Shown here piece after piece: positions 1 through 8,633 of a stretch of DNA of 64,000 nucleotides. The stretch spans positions 822,633 through 886,632 of the forward strand of contig NZ_NBYO01000002.1 of assembly GCF_002238045.1 (NCBI RefSeq), given 5' to 3'. The position numbers and the translations under genes were made by a program. The notes beneath the pieces are model-generated. The model was not told the DNA's origin. It saw only the letters and a program-made list of their open reading frames with translations, and searched no databases. The DNA is from Notoacmeibacter marinus (GTDB lineage Bacteria; Pseudomonadota; Alphaproteobacteria; Rhizobiales; Rhizobiaceae). Position 1 is the first letter of the stretch. Each line of letters begins with the position of its first letter.

Positions 1-1017
1 GTCGACTACGCCTACAAGGTTCCCGAAGCGATCGCCCAGTTCAAGAAATGGGTGGGCAACGACATGGTGGCCCTTCAGGGTTGGGGCACGGCCGATACCG
101 AGGCGCTGATTTCCTTCGTCGCACGTGCCGAAATCCCGACCGTTTCAGCCTCCTATTCGGCGCATCTGACCGATCCCACCGGCAAGAATCCGACGACCAA
201 ATCTCCCGCGCCCTTCAACTTCTTCTACGGGCCGTCCTATTCCGACGCCTGCCGCGCGCTGGTGCAGTGGGCCGCCGACGATGCCAAGGAAAAGGGCATC
301 GAAAAGCCGACCTTCGTGCATACCGGTGACAACCACCCCTATCCGAACGCGCCGAAAGAGGCGTGCGGCTCCTATGCTGAAGAGTTGGGCTTCAATGTTG
401 CGCCGCCCGTCGTGGTGCCACTCGCGCCAGGTGACTTCAAGGCGCAGTGCCTGACGATCAAGGATACCGGCGCCAATTACGTCTATATGGGCAATCTTGG
501 CGGATCGGTCGTCTCGCTCATCAAGAGCTGCAACACCGTCGGCGTCGACGCGACCTATATGGGCAACCCGTGGGCCGGCGATTACCAGACCGTGGAAGCC
601 GCCGAAGCGCAGAACCTGATCTTCCCGTCCTCCACCCCGTTCTATGGCGCCGATGTGCCGGGCATGGAACTGGTTAAGAAGATCGCCGAGAATGGCGGCG
701 GTCAGGTCGGCGACCGTCCGACGCATCACTACATTCGCGGCATCTGCTCGGCCTACTACATGAAGGAAGCCATGGAGTGGGCCAAGGCCAATGGCGGCAT
801 CGAGGGCAAGAACATCCGCGATGGCATGTACCAGAAGGCCGACTGGGTTCCGGAAGGTTTGGAAGGCGTCTGTTCGCCCTCGAACTGGACCACTGAGGAT
901 CATCGCGGCCTGCTGAAAGTCACGATCAATTCCGGAACCTTCAAGGACGGCGAAGCCGTGATCGAGAAGATCGCCGAGATCGACGTGCCGCGCCGCGACG
1001 AGTGGCTCGGCCAGTAA
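1..1017 (+). CDS. Branched-chain-amino-acid-type ABC transporter substrate-binding protein (5' partial)
   Basis: The reading frame is open from the first base, so the N-terminus and signal peptide lie outside the window; 338 residues are visible. The sequence reads as a type I periplasmic binding fold of the LivJ/Peripla_BP_6 family, with an early GWGTADTEA stretch, repeated alternating beta-alpha segments and a C-terminal lobe ending in DEWLGQ. It should capture a small organic ligand in the periplasm and deliver it to the Liv-type permeases, which must lie upstream. A LivF-like ATPase follows after 78 bases on the same strand, then a CoA-ligase-like gene, so the ligand may be an aromatic or other carboxylic acid rather than an amino acid. 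That ligand assignment is inference from neighbours. Confidence 0.85.
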   Translation, partial: VDYAYKVPEAIAQFKKWVGNDMVALQGWGTADTEALISFVARAEIPTVSASYSAHLTDPTGKNPTTKSPAPFNFFYGPSYSDACRALVQWAADDAKEKGIEKPTFVHTGDNHPYPNAPKEACGSYAEELGFNVAPPVVVPLAPGDFKAQCLTIKDTGANYVYMGNLGGSVVSLIKSCNTVGVDATYMGNPWAGDYQTVEAAEAQNLIFPSSTPFYGADVPGMELVKKIAENGGGQVGDRPTHHYIRGICSAYYMKEAMEWAKANGGIEGKNIRDGMYQKADWVPEGLEGVCSPSNWTTEDHRGLLKVTINSGTFKDGEAVIEKIAEIDVPRRDEWLGQ

Positions 1018-1095
1018 CACGAATGCATCGATCCGGCCGGCCCCTCCGGGCCGGCCGGCCACGCCTCTGGCAAGCCAAGTGGAAAGCCACCGCTC

Positions 1096-1932
1096 ATGAC
1101 CATGACCGCTGACGCCCCGAAAAAAGACGATCCGGCTGCTACGTCCGGCGATACGATACTATCGCTGAACAATGTCGAAGTGGTCTTCAACGATGTGATC
1201 CTCGTGCTGCGCGGCATGTCGCTCAATGCCCGCCGCGGCCAGATCACCGCGCTTCTCGGTGCCAATGGCGCTGGCAAGTCCACCACGCTGAAGGCCATTG
1301 CGGGCCTTCTACGCACCGAGGATGGCGAAATCACGCGCGGCACCGTGTCCTACAACGACAAGGACATCACCCGCATGGCTGCCGACCGGAAGGTCCGGGA
1401 CGGCATCTTTCTGGTCATGGAAGGGCGCGGCATCGTCCAGGACATGACCATCCGCGAAAATCTCCGGCTCGGCGCGTTCACGCGCAAGGACGCCGATATC
1501 GAGGCGGAGATCGCCGAGGTCTACAAGTTCTTTCCGCGCTTGCAGGAGCGCAAGGGCCTGGCCGGTTACCTGTCCGGCGGCGAACAGCAGATGCTGGCCA
1601 TCGGCCGCGCCATGATGGCCAAGCCGAAGCTGATCATGATGGACGAGCCGTCCATGGGCCTGTCGCCGCTTCTGGTGAAGGAAGTGTTCGGCATCATCCG
1701 CCGCCTGAACGAGGAACTGGGCATCAGCATCCTGCTCGTTGAGCAGAACGCCAATATGGCGCTGAAAGTGGCCGATTACGGCTACATCATGGAGAACGGC
1801 AAGATCGTGCTGGACGGCACCGGCGCCGAACTGGTCGAGAATGAGGACGTCAAGGAGTTCTACCTTGGCGGCGGCGAACGCCGCTCATTCCGAAACGTCA
1901 AGAGCTTCCGCCGCCGCAAGCGCTGGCTTTGA
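1096..1932 (+). CDS. LivF-like ABC transporter ATP-binding protein
   Basis: This 278-residue protein is a cytoplasmic ATPase of the branched-chain amino acid (HAAT) importer family. It has a Walker A motif GANGAGKST near residue 55, the signature LSGGEQQML near residue 158 and Walker B LIMMDEPSMGLSP, in which the MGLSP ending is typical of LivF. An N-terminal extension of about 20 residues, MTMTADAPKK, precedes the domain, and the C-terminus is basic (RRRKRWL). It is the partner of the upstream binding protein. The downstream CoA-ligase-like gene starts 17 bases after the stop, so the genes are almost certainly co-transcribed. Family assignment is firm; the imported compound is not known. Confidence 0.93.
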   Translation: MTMTADAPKKDDPAATSGDTILSLNNVEVVFNDVILVLRGMSLNARRGQITALLGANGAGKSTTLKAIAGLLRTEDGEITRGTVSYNDKDITRMAADRKVRDGIFLVMEGRGIVQDMTIRENLRLGAFTRKDADIEAEIAEVYKFFPRLQERKGLAGYLSGGEQQMLAIGRAMMAKPKLIMMDEPSMGLSPLLVKEVFGIIRRLNEELGISILLVEQNANMALKVADYGYIMENGKIVLDGTGAELVENEDVKEFYLGGGERRSFRNVKSFRRRKRWL

Positions 1933-1949
1933 GGCGAACGGAGGAACCC

Positions 1950-3188
1950 ATGTCCAATTTCTTCGACGCGCTCGAGACGCGAACCGAAACCGATCGTGAG
2001 GCCGATCTCTTCTCGGCCCTGCGGATCCAGATCGCCCACGCGGTTGAGAACGCGCCCTACTATGAGCGCGCGCTTGCCGGGATCGATCCGGATGGCATCC
2101 GTGATCGCCGCGCGCTAGGCGATTTGCCGGTTCTGCGCAAATCCGATCTGCCGGCCCTTCAGGCCGAGCATCCGCCGCTCGGCGGACTGGCGACGCAGAA
2201 TACCGGCAAGTTCCGGCGGCTTTTCCTGTCGCCGGGTCCGATCATCGAGCCGGAAGCCGATGAGGAACACTGGCGCATGGGCCGCGCGCTTCATGCCGCC
2301 GGCATCGGGGCGGACGACCGCGTACTGAACGCCTTCGCCTATCATCTGACGCCGGCGGGCTTCATGTTCGACCATGGCTGCGCGGCCGTCGGCGCGGCCG
2401 TCTTTCCGGGCGGCGTCGGCAATACTGACCAGCAGGGCGAAGCCATCGTCAAGCTCGGTCTCACCGCCTATGTCGGCACACCCGACTTCCTGAAAACGAT
2501 CCTGGAGCGCGCCGACGAGAACGGTCTCGACACGTCCAGCCTGAAACGCGCGCTCGTCAGCGGCGGACCACTCTTTCCGAACCTTCGCGAATGGTACGAG
2601 GCACGTGGCATTTCCGTGCGCCAATGCTATGGCACGGCGGAATTGGGGCTGATTGCCTATGAGAGCGGCGGACCGGCGGACGGCATGATGACCGACGAGC
2701 ACGCGCTGGTCGAGATCGTCCGTCCGGGCACCGGAACGCCGGTAGCTCCAGGAGAGGTCGGCGAAGTCGTCGTCACCACCTTCAATCCGCTCTATCCGCT
2801 GATCCGGTTCGCCACCGGCGATCTTTCGGCCTTCATGTCGGAGGCCTCGCCCTGCGGGCGCACGGGGCCGCGCCTGAAGGGCTGGATGGGTCGGGCCGAT
2901 CAGACCACCAAGGTGCGCGGCATGTTCGTCCATCCCGCCCAGGTCGCCCGCATCATCGAACCCTTCGGCGGCATCGACCGGGCGCGTCTGATCGTCACCG
3001 AGCAGGAAGGCCATGACCGGCTGACGCTGCATGTGGAATCCGAGGCCGAACCGAACGGGCTGGCGGAAAAGCTGGCCGAGGCGTTACGCGCGGAATGCCG
3101 CCTTCGCGGCGAGATCGTCTTCGACCGGCCGGGCAGCCTTCCCAATGACGGCAAGGTCGTGGACGACCGTCGCCAGCTCGGCGTATGA
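1950..3188 (+). CDS. Phenylacetate-CoA ligase-like AMP-binding protein
   Basis: A 412-residue member of the PaaK-like branch of the ANL adenylating superfamily. The ATG at 1950 is preceded by GGAGG; a TTG at 1929 in the same frame would overlap the previous gene and is less likely. The adenylate-binding motif is visible as YGTAELGLIAYES at about residue 228, followed by FATGD near 290 and a small C-terminal subdomain with KVRGMFVHPAQV. The Ser/Thr/Gly-rich phosphate loop that PaaK proteins carry near residue 90 is not recognisable: the corresponding stretch reads NTGKFRRLFLSPG. The family converts an aryl or acyl acid and CoA to the thioester with ATP. Association with a Liv-type transporter suggests activation of the imported acid, but the degraded loop makes catalysis uncertain. 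Confidence 0.8.
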   Translation: MSNFFDALETRTETDREADLFSALRIQIAHAVENAPYYERALAGIDPDGIRDRRALGDLPVLRKSDLPALQAEHPPLGGLATQNTGKFRRLFLSPGPIIEPEADEEHWRMGRALHAAGIGADDRVLNAFAYHLTPAGFMFDHGCAAVGAAVFPGGVGNTDQQGEAIVKLGLTAYVGTPDFLKTILERADENGLDTSSLKRALVSGGPLFPNLREWYEARGISVRQCYGTAELGLIAYESGGPADGMMTDEHALVEIVRPGTGTPVAPGEVGEVVVTTFNPLYPLIRFATGDLSAFMSEASPCGRTGPRLKGWMGRADQTTKVRGMFVHPAQVARIIEPFGGIDRARLIVTEQEGHDRLTLHVESEAEPNGLAEKLAEALRAECRLRGEIVFDRPGSLPNDGKVVDDRRQLGV

Positions 3189-3229
3189 GTGAAGCAGCCA
3201 TCCCTGCCGAACCGTAAAAGGATTTCGCC

Positions 3230-4432
3230 ATGTCGTCACAGACCATCGTCATCACCGGCGCGGCGCGCACCCCCATGGGCGCCTTCCAGGGCGAGCTTGC
3301 CGGCGTTTCGGCAACCGAACTCGGCACGGCGGCCATCGATGCGGCGCTAAAGAAAGCCGATGCGTCCGGCGAAGCCGTCGACGAGGTGTTCATGGGCAAC
3401 GTCCTGCCCGCCGGCCTTGGTCAGGCCCCGGCGCGGCAGGCGGCCATCCATGCCGGCATCGACAAGGCGACGCCCTGCACGACCATTTCGAAGGTCTGCG
3501 GCTCGGGTATGCGAGCGGTCATGTTCGCCCATGACGCGCTGATGCTTGGCCAGGGCGAGACGATCGTCGCCGGTGGCATGGAGAGCATGAGCAACGCCCC
3601 TTATCTGCTACCGAAGGCGCGCGGCGGCTACCGCATCGGCCACGGTCAGGTTCTCGACCACATGATGCTGGACGGGCTCGAAGATGCCTATGACATCGCG
3701 CCGAATGGCGCGCGCCGCTCCATGGGTACCTTCGGCGAGGACTGCGCCGAAAAATATCAGCTGACGCGCGACGCCCAGGACGATTACGCCATCGCAAGCG
3801 TGGATCGCGCCGCCAAGGCCAACAAGGATGGCGGGTTCGACTGGGAGATGACGCCCGTCACCGTCTCGTCGCGACGGGGCGAAACCGTCATCGACAGTGA
3901 TGAAGGCCCGCGCAGCATCAAGACCGAGAAGATCCCGCAATTGCGCCCGGCCTTCCGCAAGGATGGCTCGATCACAGCGGCGTCGTCCTCGTCGATCAAC
4001 GATGGCGCGGCCGCGCTCGTCCTGTCCACCATGGCGCAGGCCGAAAAGGACGGCGCGGCGCCCATCGCCCGGATCGTCGGCCACAGCGCCTTCGCCGCCG
4101 AGCCGGGCTGGTTCACCACGGCCCCGATCTTCGCGATGGACAAGCTCCTTGAGAAAATCGGCTGGTCCTATGACGATGTCGATCTCTTCGAGATCAACGA
4201 AGCCTTCGCGGTGGTGCCGATGGTGGCGATGCAGCAGCGCTCGATCCCCCATGAGAAGGTCAACATTCATGGCGGCGCCTGCGCGCTGGGCCACCCCATC
4301 GGCGCGTCCGGCGCACGCATCATTGTCACGCTCCTCGGCGCTTTGAAACGCCACGGCCTGTCGAAGGGCGTCGCTTCCATCTGCATTGGTGGCGGCGAAG
4401 GCACGGCGATTGCGGTCGAGATGGTCGGCTAG
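3230..4432 (+). CDS. Acetyl-CoA C-acetyltransferase (thiolase)
   Basis: This 400-residue protein has the full thiolase signature. The nucleophilic Cys lies in SKVCGSGM near residue 89, the His-containing loop in GGACALGHPIGASGAR near 350, and the second catalytic Cys in SICIGGGEG near 383. The N-terminus IVITGAARTPMGAF is typical of biosynthetic-type and degradative acetyl-CoA acetyltransferases. It catalyses reversible condensation or cleavage of acyl-CoA thioesters in the cytoplasm. It begins 41 bases after the CoA-ligase-like gene on the same strand and probably finishes the same operon, which fits a route from an imported acid via CoA thioesters to acetyl-CoA. Substrate chain length cannot be told from sequence. 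Confidence 0.93.
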   Translation: MSSQTIVITGAARTPMGAFQGELAGVSATELGTAAIDAALKKADASGEAVDEVFMGNVLPAGLGQAPARQAAIHAGIDKATPCTTISKVCGSGMRAVMFAHDALMLGQGETIVAGGMESMSNAPYLLPKARGGYRIGHGQVLDHMMLDGLEDAYDIAPNGARRSMGTFGEDCAEKYQLTRDAQDDYAIASVDRAAKANKDGGFDWEMTPVTVSSRRGETVIDSDEGPRSIKTEKIPQLRPAFRKDGSITAASSSSINDGAAALVLSTMAQAEKDGAAPIARIVGHSAFAAEPGWFTTAPIFAMDKLLEKIGWSYDDVDLFEINEAFAVVPMVAMQQRSIPHEKVNIHGGACALGHPIGASGARIIVTLLGALKRHGLSKGVASICIGGGEGTAIAVEMVG

Positions 4433-4457
4433 CAGATCGCGCCGCACATCGCCGCGA

Positions 4458-4474
4458 CTGATATGGATTATCAG
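4458..4474. promoter_or_regulatory. Inverted repeat upstream of Crp/Fnr gene
   Basis: CTGATATGGATTATCAG is a perfect palindrome with 6-base arms around 5 bases. It lies about 190 bases before the Crp/Fnr-type gene at 4661 and 25 bases after the thiolase gene. The spacing is 3 bases longer than a classical FNR site, so it is only a candidate operator. Confidence 0.25.
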
Positions 4475-4660
4475 ATGAAGCGCCCGCACCACGGCCTGCC
4501 CGTTTCGGATTCGTGCCGATAGCGCCATCGGCGGCTGGCCTCGGTATGATTTGACGGCTAAGACAGCACATCCGACCATCGAGCCGGCAAACAGGCGCAC
4601 GGTACCCACTTCAGTGGGAGGGCACAATTGCATAGACAGATCCCCGACTGCGATGAACCG

Positions 4661-5401
4661 ATGTCGGCCAAATCTTCGTCGGCACTGCTTCTACAGCCCG
4701 GCGACCTTGAGATTATTCGCGGGTCGAACCTTTTCAAGGACATGGACGAGCCGGTTCTGCAATCGCTCCTGTCCGGCGCGTCGGTGATGACGGCGGGGCG
4801 CGGCGAAGTGCTGTTCCTGCAGGGCGAGCCGGCGGACGCCTTTTTCGTGGTGCTGGAAGGCTGGATCAAGGTTTACCGTGTTACGCCGGGCGGCGACGAA
4901 GCCGTGGTCGGCATCTTTACCGATGGGCAGAATTTTGCCGAAGCCGCGGCCTTCATCGACGGCGCCTATCCGGCGAGCGGCGAGGCCGTGACGGAATCGC
5001 GAATCGCGCGTATTCCCGCTCGTCACCTCAAGAAGCGAATGGCGGAAAATCCGGAGATCGGCCTGGCCATGCTGGCGTCCACATCGCGGCATCTGCATTT
5101 GCTCATACGGCAGATCGAACAGTTGAAAGCCCATACGGGCGCGCAGAGGGTTGCGGAATTTCTTTCATCCCTGACGCGTGTGGAGAGTGGCGCCTGCATG
5201 CTGGCTCTGCCTTACGACAAGACCCTCATTGCCGCCCGTCTCGGCATGAAACCGGAAAGCCTGTCGCGCGCCTTTCACCGCCTGAAAGGCCAGGGCGTGG
5301 AGATCAAGAACAATGTCGCGCTGATCGACGATATTGAACGGTTGCGCAATTTCGTCGATCAGGAACGCGCCGAAGTGATCCGTTCGGGCAAGCGCGGCTG
5401 A
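4661..5401 (+). CDS. Crp/Fnr-family transcriptional regulator (Dnr-like)
   Basis: The chosen ATG at 4661 gives 246 residues; an in-frame TTG at 4628 would add 11. The N-terminal half is a cyclic-nucleotide-binding-type beta barrel (GEVLFLQGEPADAFFVVLEG, about residues 42-61), followed by a long dimerisation helix and a C-terminal winged helix. The recognition helix reads KPESLSRAF, with Glu and Ser-Arg placed as in FNR, which predicts TTGA-type half sites. No N-terminal cysteine cluster for an iron-sulfur centre is seen, so it resembles Dnr-type regulators that sense NO rather than FNR that senses oxygen. It is convergent with nosX, only 7 bases apart, and may control nos and nnrS, whose upstream boxes are of the TTGAC type. 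Family is sure, targets are inferred. Confidence 0.88.
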   Translation: MSAKSSSALLLQPGDLEIIRGSNLFKDMDEPVLQSLLSGASVMTAGRGEVLFLQGEPADAFFVVLEGWIKVYRVTPGGDEAVVGIFTDGQNFAEAAAFIDGAYPASGEAVTESRIARIPARHLKKRMAENPEIGLAMLASTSRHLHLLIRQIEQLKAHTGAQRVAEFLSSLTRVESGACMLALPYDKTLIAARLGMKPESLSRAFHRLKGQGVEIKNNVALIDDIERLRNFVDQERAEVIRSGKRG

Positions 5402-5408
5402 GGCTTTC

Positions 5409-6365
5409 CTAGCCCGACAAAACGGTGCGTGCGCCAAGCCGGTCGACAGCGATGGCCCGGCCGCCCGTCTTTGCAAGAGCCACGGCCAACCCTTTCGCCG
5501 GCAGCAGGGCAAACCCCGTCGAGAGCCCGTCCGCTATGGCGGCCGATGAGTGAATGACGCTGATACGCCGCCATTGGCCCGCGACCGGCCCGCGCTTCGG
5601 ATGAAGAATATGACCGACTGCCCCGCTTTCGTCGAACGACGTGCCCTTGGGAGCCGACGTTGCGACGGCCATATCGGTCAGCGCAAGCGTCTCCTCTGCA
5701 TCACTGTCGCCGGCTTCCGCCAGGCCGACCCGCCAGGGTTGGCCCGGTTCCCGCTCGCCAAGCGCCGATATCTCGCCGACGGAGACCAGAACATTGGCAA
5801 GGCCCGCACTTTTGAGCAACGCCGCGACGCGATCGGTGGCGTAGCCCTGCGCGATACCGTTCAGCGTCAGCGCCATGCCATCTCGTGCGAAGGCGATCTC
5901 GTCGCTACCAATTCGAACATCCTGCCAGCCGACCTTGCCGAGCGCGGCATCGAGCGCGACCCGATCCGGCCGGCCGCCGGTTTGGGCCAATAGCGACCAG
6001 ACCGGTTGCACGGTCGGATCGAACAGACCGTCCGTCGCTTCGTGGACCGTGCCGACGATGGACAGCAGCGCGACCATCTCCTGCGACGGCATGGCGAGGC
6101 GGCCATCGCGATTGAGCCGAACGATTTCACTGCCCGGCCGATAGAGGCTGAACAGGGTCTCCATCCGCTCGATCTCGGCACGGGCCGCGGCAATCAGCGG
6201 CTGCGCTTCCTGTTCCGGCAGGCCGGCTATGGTGAGCGAAGCGCCGGCGCCCATGGCGAATCCGGACCAGCGGACATGGGCGGCGGCGAAGGCCGGGCCG
6301 GCCATCAGCAGCGACGCCGACGAAGCGGCGGCGATCTGGATGAAGCGGCGGCGATTGATGCTCAT
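5409..6365 (-). CDS. nosX: NosX, ApbE-type FAD:protein FMN transferase
   Basis: A 318-residue ApbE-family protein with a Tat signal (NRRRFIQIAAASSAS). It attaches FMN covalently to a threonine of the periplasmic domain of NosR, which is needed for sustained N2O reduction. Family features include the N-terminal MGAGASLTIAG strand, SLYRPGSEIVRLNR near residue 95, the substrate loop LNGIAQGYATDRVA and the metal/FAD region ending in SSAAIADGLSTGFALL. The start overlaps the nosL stop in ATGA, so translation is coupled, and it closes the nos operon. NosR in this operon has the matching flavin attachment motif, which supports the assignment. Confidence 0.93.
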   Translation of the reverse strand: MSINRRRFIQIAAASSASLLMAGPAFAAAHVRWSGFAMGAGASLTIAGLPEQEAQPLIAAARAEIERMETLFSLYRPGSEIVRLNRDGRLAMPSQEMVALLSIVGTVHEATDGLFDPTVQPVWSLLAQTGGRPDRVALDAALGKVGWQDVRIGSDEIAFARDGMALTLNGIAQGYATDRVAALLKSAGLANVLVSVGEISALGEREPGQPWRVGLAEAGDSDAEETLALTDMAVATSAPKGTSFDESGAVGHILHPKRGPVAGQWRRISVIHSSAAIADGLSTGFALLPAKGLAVALAKTGGRAIAVDRLGARTVLSG

Positions 6366-6904
6366 CGGGACGCCTCCCCTTCGTCTTTTCCCGCTTCGGT
6401 CGCCCCGGTTGGCGTCACGTCCACCGGCGCCAGCACATAGGCGTCCGGAATGTCGGCGAGCGAGACGATCTCGCCGCCATGCGCCTCGGCGAACGCCTCG
6501 GCTTCCGCCTTCTCCGAAAAGGGGACGGCTTCCGGCGCGCCCATGCCGCCCCGCCTCTCACTGCCGATCACGTAATGGGCGGTTTGCGCGTCGGTCCAGT
6601 TGTCCGGTCCCGGTTCGGTCCAGGACGATGCCTTGCTCATATCGGACACATAGACGGCCCGCACTTCCCCGGTTTCTTCGGGCATTCGGAGAAAGGCGAT
6701 CACGTCGCGGACCTGGCTGAACCAGAGCGGATGATCCAGTCCGGCGACATGGGCTTGCGCTTTCGGACCCTCATGCTCCAGTACGATCATCTGGCAGTAA
6801 TGACCGGTCGCCTCGGCGGTCATGGAAACCGGTCGCGGCTTTTCGGCGGTCTGCGGCTGGCACGCCGCCAGCAGAGCGGTGGCCAGCACGGCAAGAAATC
6901 TCAT
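6362..6904 (-). CDS. nosL: NosL copper chaperone lipoprotein
   Basis: This 180-residue protein starts at 6904, where the ATG overlaps the nosY stop. It has a short lipoprotein signal with lipobox LLAAC at about residues 11-15. NosL is an outer or inner membrane-anchored Cu(I) chaperone that supplies copper for the CuZ centre of NosZ. The conserved block GHYCQMIVLEHEGPKAQ near residue 37, with Cys and Met as copper ligands, is present, as is the paired-domain core around YVSDM. The frame is open much farther upstream, but that extension is antisense-like coding through nosY and is rejected. The C-terminal 20 residues are acidic and Thr/Gly-rich. Confidence 0.92.
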   Translation of the reverse strand: MRFLAVLATALLAACQPQTAEKPRPVSMTAEATGHYCQMIVLEHEGPKAQAHVAGLDHPLWFSQVRDVIAFLRMPEETGEVRAVYVSDMSKASSWTEPGPDNWTDAQTAHYVIGSERRGGMGAPEAVPFSEKAEAEAFAEAHGGEIVSLADIPDAYVLAPVDVTPTGATEAGKDEGEASR

Positions 6905-7731
6905 GGTTCGAGCCTCCTGAAAACGATGCTTGCCGCCCCGAGCGCCGCCACGATCCAGATTCCGAGCGACAGCAGGGCGGTCTCGACGGGGAAGGGCAAG
7001 GCTGCGCTGGCGCCGGCAAAGCCGGTCGCCTCCGCGCCGATATCGAGCGCGGCCAGATTGTAGAGGCGGAACGCATCGGCGGGATTGGCCAGCAGCAGGA
7101 ACGGAAAGGCCGTCCTGGCGAACACGCCGTCCGGATCGGCGACCAGCGCGCCGAGCAGGCCGAGATCGTAGAGAACGACGGCGACCAGCCAGATGCCGAC
7201 GGCGAGCGCCGCCGCCGTGCCCGTCTGCCGGACGGACGCGCTGGCGATGGTTCCGATGGCGATGAAGGCCGCGCCGAGCGCGATACTGGTCGCGAGCAGT
7301 CGCAGCAGCGCGGACAACCCGTCGGTCGCGCCGCCGGCCATCGCAATGACGGCGAGCGCCGCGATCCCGTAGCCGATGACGATCGCCACCGCGACGATCG
7401 CAAGTTGGCCGAGCGCCTTGCCAAGAATGACGGCGCTTCTGGACACCGGGGTCGCGAGCAGGAGCGGCAGGGTGCCGCGCTCGACCTCGCCGGCGATGGA
7501 ATCGAAGGCCAGAAGAAGCGCGATCAGCGGCACCAGATAGACGGAGAGCGTGGCGAGGCTGGCCACGGTGATCGTCAGCGGCGCAACCTTGACGTCGCCG
7601 GTCGGGGCAGACCCCAGAAACGCCAGCACCAGCGCGAACAGCGCCAGAATGGCGGTGGCCAGAAGCACCCAGCGATTGCGGAACCCGATGCGGATTTCGG
7701 TCGCCGCGATAGCCGTGATGTGACCGATCAT
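6901..7731 (-). CDS. nosY: NosY, ABC transporter permease for NosZ maturation
   Basis: A 276-residue integral membrane protein with six hydrophobic segments, starting in GHITAIAATEIRIGFRNRW and carrying the usual FDSIAGEVERGTLPLLLATP motif between the second and third segments. Together with NosF and NosD it forms the ABC complex required for maturation of the CuZ site of nitrous oxide reductase, acting in the inner membrane. It overlaps both nosF (ATGA) and nosL (ATGA). Length and position match the family. Confidence 0.94.
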   Translation of the reverse strand: MIGHITAIAATEIRIGFRNRWVLLATAILALFALVLAFLGSAPTGDVKVAPLTITVASLATLSVYLVPLIALLLAFDSIAGEVERGTLPLLLATPVSRSAVILGKALGQLAIVAVAIVIGYGIAALAVIAMAGGATDGLSALLRLLATSIALGAAFIAIGTIASASVRQTGTAAALAVGIWLVAVVLYDLGLLGALVADPDGVFARTAFPFLLLANPADAFRLYNLAALDIGAEATGFAGASAALPFPVETALLSLGIWIVAALGAASIVFRRLEP

Positions 7732-8633
7732 GACGCGCCTCCCGTGCCGGTGGCGGAAAAATGGCGGTAGATGTCGTCGAGGCTGGGCTGCGCGACGTCG
7801 AAATCCGTGACCAGCGGTCCGAGCGCGGAAATGGCGGCGAGCCGGTCCATCTTCTGCGGCAGCGGGCAGAGAAGCTCGACCGACTGGCCATTTATACGGT
7901 CTCCGCCGAGCCGGGCCGAGACCTCTTCGACATGATCGGGACGGGCCCGAACGCGAATGCGGATGGGAAGGGCGGCGTCGGCCTGCAACTGCGCCAGCGG
8001 CGCATCGGCGACCAGCCGGCCGGACCGCAATATGGCGACACGGTCGGTCCGCGCTTCCAGCTCGCTGAGGCTGTGCGAGGACAGAAGAACGGCGGTGCCG
8101 GCCGTCGCGACCTCATCGAGAAGTTCGTAGAAATCGCGCCGCGAGATCGGATCGAGGCCGGATGTAGGCTCGTCCAGCAGCATCAGGCGAGGCCTGCCGA
8201 CCAGCGCCTGGGCCAGACCGAGCCTTTGCCGCATTCCTTTCGAATAGCCGCCGACCCGTCTGTTCATGGCGTCGGCAAGGCCGACCCGCTCGAGCGCCCT
8301 GTCGGCGTCGGCCTTCGGCGCCCCTTTCAGGCGGGCGTAGAAGCGCGCGATTTCGCGCCCGGTCAGCGTTTTCGGAAAAGCGACGTTTTCCGGCAGATAG
8401 GAAACGGCGATGCGGGCGGCATTGGCGCCCGGCGCATGGCCGTCGATCGTGACCGCGCCGGCGTCGGGCCGGATGAAGCCCAGGACCAGCCGGAAAAGGG
8501 TCGTCTTGCCGGCGCCATTGTGGCCCAGAAGCGCGACGCGCTCGCCGGGCGCGACAGCGAGCGACACATCGTCGAGAGCGACGACCTTCTGAAAGCGCTT
8601 CGACACGGCCGCAAGTTTCAGCACTGCGCTCAT
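7728..8633 (-). CDS. nosF: NosF, ABC transporter ATP-binding protein for NosZ maturation
   Basis: A 301-residue ABC ATPase with Walker A GHNGAGKTT near residue 37, the Nos-type signature YSKGMRQRLG near 133 and Walker B LMLLDEPTSGLDP near 153. A C-terminal domain of roughly 90 residues follows, as in other NosF proteins. It powers NosDFY, which delivers the sulfur species or copper-handling function for CuZ assembly in NosZ. The start overlaps the nosD stop in ATGA. Confidence 0.95.
   Translation of the reverse strand: MSAVLKLAAVSKRFQKVVALDDVSLAVAPGERVALLGHNGAGKTTLFRLVLGFIRPDAGAVTIDGHAPGANAARIAVSYLPENVAFPKTLTGREIARFYARLKGAPKADADRALERVGLADAMNRRVGGYSKGMRQRLGLAQALVGRPRLMLLDEPTSGLDPISRRDFYELLDEVATAGTAVLLSSHSLSELEARTDRVAILRSGRLVADAPLAQLQADAALPIRIRVRARPDHVEEVSARLGGDRINGQSVELLCPLPQKMDRLAAISALGPLVTDFDVAQPSLDDIYRHFSATGTGGAS

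Noticed and set aside
4512..4533. Hairpin GCCGAT-AGCGCC-ATCGGC after the thiolase gene as terminator
   Set aside because: The stem is only six bases, lies 80 bases from the stop and has no T run.
6905..7891. Long N-terminal extension of the nosL frame
   Set aside because: It runs through nosY in another frame. The lipoprotein signal after the ATG at 6904 and the ATGA overlap fix the start.
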